From: Ixodes scapularis
Lineage: Eukaryota > Arthropoda > Arachnida > Ixodida > Ixodidae
Reading direction: 5' to 3'
Length of the DNA: 64,000 bases
Assembly: GCF_016920785.2 (NCBI RefSeq)
Contig: NW_024609839.1
Span: 9,512,196-9,576,195, forward strand
A program made the translations under genes and the position numbers. This document shows positions 60,836-64,000 of the stretch, one piece after another. Numbering within the stretch: position 1 is the first letter of the stretch; every line of letters begins with the position of its first letter. Under the pieces are notes generated by a model that ran no database searches, had not been told where the DNA came from, and worked only from the letters and a program-made list of their open reading frames with translations.

Positions 60836-61010
60836 AAGTGGGCTCATTTTCGTCTTCTGCGCATGAGAAAGGAAGTAGCGGTGACGTCAGAACGCCGAGC
60901 CCTGATTGGCTGATCGCGACCCCCTATCTGAGCGTCGTCTGCTCCTTTGCAACGTCGTCTGCGTCTGCCTTACTTTCGCTGCGACTTTGGCCTTTCAGAG
61001 AGGGCAGACG
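60836..61010 (-). repeat. CCAAT/CRE-bearing repeat, inverted partial copy
   Basis: Reverse complement of about 61890-62060: GTAGCGGTGACGTCAGAACG, CCTGATTGGCTGATCGCGAC and CAACGTCGTCTGC words appear in inverted order. Together with the next copy it forms a foldback of about 1.2 kb. Confidence 0.7.
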
Positions 61011-61411
61011 AAATAACTCGAGCGGTACGTTGTTTTTGTCTAACAACTAGTAGACGCGCATCAAGGAGAGAAGTCGAAAGACTCACTGGCGAGGTGTCCC
61101 GAGGCGCCGAGGTTTGTTTGCTAGGAACCGAGAGGTGAACGTGTTAGTGTCCGCAAGTTCCCTCCCAAATACTTTTTCCCTCCTTTCGTGTGCGGCGAGA
61201 CTCCTCACTCTTTAACGGCGTCGGCGGGTTGGCGCAGTTAACGCCGTCTGCTTTACGTCTGCTAGTCAAAGCGATGGCTGTTTTACCTTTCCTGCGTCTG
61301 TCGGAGATTCACCGCTTTTGCACCGGCGAGAGTCACCGCTGCCTCGGGAAACAAGGAGATAACAAGAGGAAGAAATTGACCCCTTAATCTAAAATTGAGG
61401 TCAGCGATCAA

Positions 61412-62069
61412 AGTATAATACGGGAAGGGTTCACAAGGGTCGCGCGGGCATATTCCATTTAGCACGCCAGACGGTCGTGGGCAGACGGTCGCCGAGTCGC
61501 GGAGTGCCTGCTAGGCCTAACTGCGCAGCTCGCTTGGTCGCGTTCGGTGCAATCGTGGCTGTTGGAGCTTTTCCCGGGTGTTTGTGGATCCAGCGTTCTT
61601 GTTCGTCGTGGTCTGTTTCAAGTACTTTTTACTTTTTTCTTGCTGCTTGAAGTCGGGACGCGTGAGAAGCGCACGTAGAAAAATAAACGTCCATGGGTCG
61701 TCGCGACCGCGACGTTGTCAGCCATGCTGATTTGATCGTAAGAAGTGTGTAAGACAGCTTCGGAGCTGTCGTAGGATTTCGTCTTAACCTGCGCAAAACT
61801 TACGAAAATTTCGTTTCGTGAATACGAATTTGTTCTTAAGTTTTGTCTTACGCACATTTTTGGCGTGAGATCGTTTCGTGAATCTGGCCTCTCGACTTCC
61901 GAAAGTCGCAGGAAAGGTGAGGCAGACGCAGACGACGTTGCGAGCAGACGACGTTGCAAAGGAGCAGACGACGTTCAGATAGGGGGTCGCGATCAGCCAA
62001 TCAGGGCTCGGCGTTTTGACGTCACCGCTACCCCCTGCGCAAGAAGCAGACGAACTTGCCCTCCGCATT
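61412..62069 (+). repeat. CCAAT/CRE-bearing repeat, copy 2
   Basis: Direct match to 1-694, including the CAGCTTCGGAGCTG hairpin (61753-61770), the triple GCAGACGACGTTGC words, AGCCAATCAG and TGACGTCA at the right end. The segment 61011-61411 between this and the inverted copy is GC-rich. It has a 65-codon frame at 61190-61387, of which the part from ATG 61273 is the most protein-like, but I cannot assign it. Confidence 0.75.
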
Positions 62070-63318
62070 GAGTTATGCGCTCTCTTCGTGCCCGGCCTGC
62101 TTCGCGTCGGCTTGCTTGGCGTAATCTTTTACCGCGGGTCCCTGCTTCGTGGCAGGGTGACGACAGATGGGACACGGTTCTGCCGCTCGCCTCGGCCGTT
62201 CTCGTGTAGGCTGCGAAAAACCAATATGCGAGTGGCGTTTTGATATTTCGTGAAGGAGGTTAATGGACGCTACACCGGTACGCCTGAAGGCAGACGTTGC
62301 TGTTATGAGTGCGCGCGTCTTATACACGGTAGCTCTAATTCTGAAGCCAATAATAAAATGGAAGCCGGTTGGGAACTTTCGCGATTTGCCTGTAAACTTA
62401 TTTGTTTAAATTGTAGCATAGAGTTTTGTAAAAAAAAATTACGCATACATGCTTTCGTCCTCCAATACACCCGAAACGCCGGACCTCTTTTTAATTTGGT
62501 TTGAAGGCTGCTACATTTATTTGGCAGGTTATAAACGTTGATTAGATTGTGTATTGTCATACGAAAGTGGAGACGATAAGTTCCGAGGTTGCATTCGATG
62601 ATATATGAAACGATCTGTTTTACCTTCACTTAATATTGGTGATAACGACTCGACGTTCTAAACTGCTATCCAACCCAGGTTAGTTTGGGGACCATCGAGC
62701 GCAGTCGGAATACTGGATGCATCCAAAAACGTTTCGCGTGCCGGAGGAAGCGTCTTATGAGCTCCATTGCTATATAGATATTAGATGTGATTCCTATATA
62801 AAATTTTTATCCACCGGTACACCTCGCTTCGGTGAACGCCAGGGTCGTTTACCAGTAGCGTTATTTGTCTTTTTAGCAAAGATTTATATTTATATGAGTA
62901 GATAACTGTGGGGACGTGGTAAGATACAAACCTAAGTCATTAAATATATTTGATATGCGTGCATGCGCGTGTGTGCACAGAGGCAACCCTTCCCCGCCAG
63001 AATAAATTAACCGCCTCATATTTTTTTTTGCAGCTAACCACACAACACTGGAAAAAATGTAGACCGTATAATTAAGTTGCATACCGCGTCTTTCCCTTCC
63101 TCGAATATGGCGTGCATAATAGAATTAGGCTATCAATAGTTGAATGTGAAGTCATTTAAGTACCGAAGGTAAAATAAGTTATGCTTACACCAGCAGGCAG
63201 TTTATTCATTCACAATAGGGAATACGTGAAAACTTACCATCCATCAAAAAGTAATAAAGGATTGTAATAGAAAACACAACCTTTTAGATGTAGTTTGTTA
63301 ATATTTGTATCACGGTGT
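62070..63318. other. No gene seen
   Basis: Short frames on both strands without domains. Confidence 0.5.
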
Positions 63319-63450
63319 CGAACAGGAACCGAACCGAACCGAAAACCGGAACCGAACCGGTATTTTTTTCCGGAACTGAACCCGAACGCGAACCGTTATA
63401 TTGTTATCGCGATGAACCCGAACCGGAACTGAACCGGAAAAAAAATAACG
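63319..63450 (+). repeat. GAACC/CCGAA microsatellite, imperfect
   Basis: Repeated GAACCGAACCGAA and GGAACCGAACCGG words, interrupted by T and A runs. The Glu-Pro-rich frames here are artefacts of the repeat. Confidence 0.8.
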
Positions 63451-63590
63451 GTTACCGGCTGATGTCAAAACGGTTCGGCCACGCGCTGTTGACAATGAAT
63501 GTGTTATCAATGCCATTTGTTTTTTAAGTGCCGTCAACTGACACACACGTCGCTTACATATTTGTCTGCTCCACTCAGTCTTAGGAATAT

Positions 63591-63665
63591 AAACGCTGCA
63601 TACATGAATCTTGACAAACGCTGCATCCATGAGTCTTGACAAACGCTGCATCCATGAATCTTGAC
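63591..63665 (+). repeat. 25-bp tandem repeat, three copies
   Basis: AAACGCTGCATCCATGAGTC with TTGAC is repeated at 63591-63615, 63616-63640 and 63641-63665 with one or two changes per copy. Confidence 0.9.
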
Positions 63666-64000
63666 ATAGGAACCAGTATTTCGCTGGTCACGGCTTGCAC
63701 GGAAAAAAGAGAATTAAAATGCTGTGCAAAAAAAAAAAAAAAAAAAATCGCGTCACGGGATTTTATTTTTCTACAATCTCGTAAATCCTAAATGCTGTTG
63801 TGTGCTCATTTCATAACACGTTTCTAGAACGCGCGAGTTCTTGAAGCTTGCTTCCATCGGAATGAGAAAAGAAAAGGCTGTGGAGTTTGATAATAATGCA
63901 TCCGGTTTCGTATAGGCACTTAGAAGCTAACATATTTGTGAAACAGCGAACTCTCCTATTTTAATATTTATCCTATTACGTCCTTCTGGCGTTGCGTTCG
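63666..64000. other. No gene seen; A run at about 63728-63747
   Basis: AT-rich DNA to the window end, nothing recognisable. Confidence 0.5.

Overview
This window looks like intergenic, repeat-dominated DNA from a large arthropod genome. The best guess is a hard (ixodid) tick; I judge this from remembered repeat types and have run no search. The pointers are tRNA-Ser-derived and other tRNA-derived SINE-like copies, several Penelope-like retroelement (PLE) fragments with GIY-YIG ends, long foldback DNA transposons, many poly-C/poly-G tracts, and no bacterial-style gene packing. I find no host protein-coding gene that I can defend. Almost all long open frames come from transposons, tandem repeats or chance.

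Layout. 1-0.7 kb is one copy of a repeat carrying CCAAT and CRE motifs; it recurs at 61.4-62.1 kb and, inverted, at 60.8-61.0 kb. 0.7-7.4 kb holds no gene I can support. 7.4-9.1 kb has a G/C-run foldback, a decayed LINE fragment (minus strand) and a composite repeat containing a tRNA-Ser-like module, which recurs inverted at 58.8-59.3 kb. 9-18.6 kb is mostly unassigned, with SINE-like pieces, a diverged direct repeat pair (14.7 and 17.1 kb) and hairpins. 18.68-23.46 kb is a striking array of four ~1.05-1.37 kb units bounded by short inverted repeats. The units are filled with strand-alternating GTAACCCTC repeats, CACGTG blocks and a 42-bp TGACGTCA minisatellite; a short fifth unit lies at 26.7 kb.

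31.9-33.6 kb is a head-to-head palindrome of two PLE 3' halves. 36.0-39.1 kb and 39.98-45.50 kb are two DNA transposons that share one transposase family. The first is decayed and folded back on itself. The second is nearly complete, with terminal inverted repeats of about 0.9 kb and a transposase broken by one frameshift. A non-autonomous foldback element with related ends follows at 46.2-46.9 kb. 47.0-50.5 kb is a cluster of PLE pieces. 54.42-56.69 kb is a hAT element with a perfect 8-bp target duplication and a GC-rich insert. 59.4-60.7 kb has an intronless pseudogene of unknown family running into a GAGTTCGGTGAG-like minisatellite.

The parts do not form a pathway; they record successive transposon insertion, inverted duplication and tandem expansion. 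The most interesting items are the 5.5-kb long-TIR transposon with its unassigned transposase, and the palindromic CRE/E-box satellite array.
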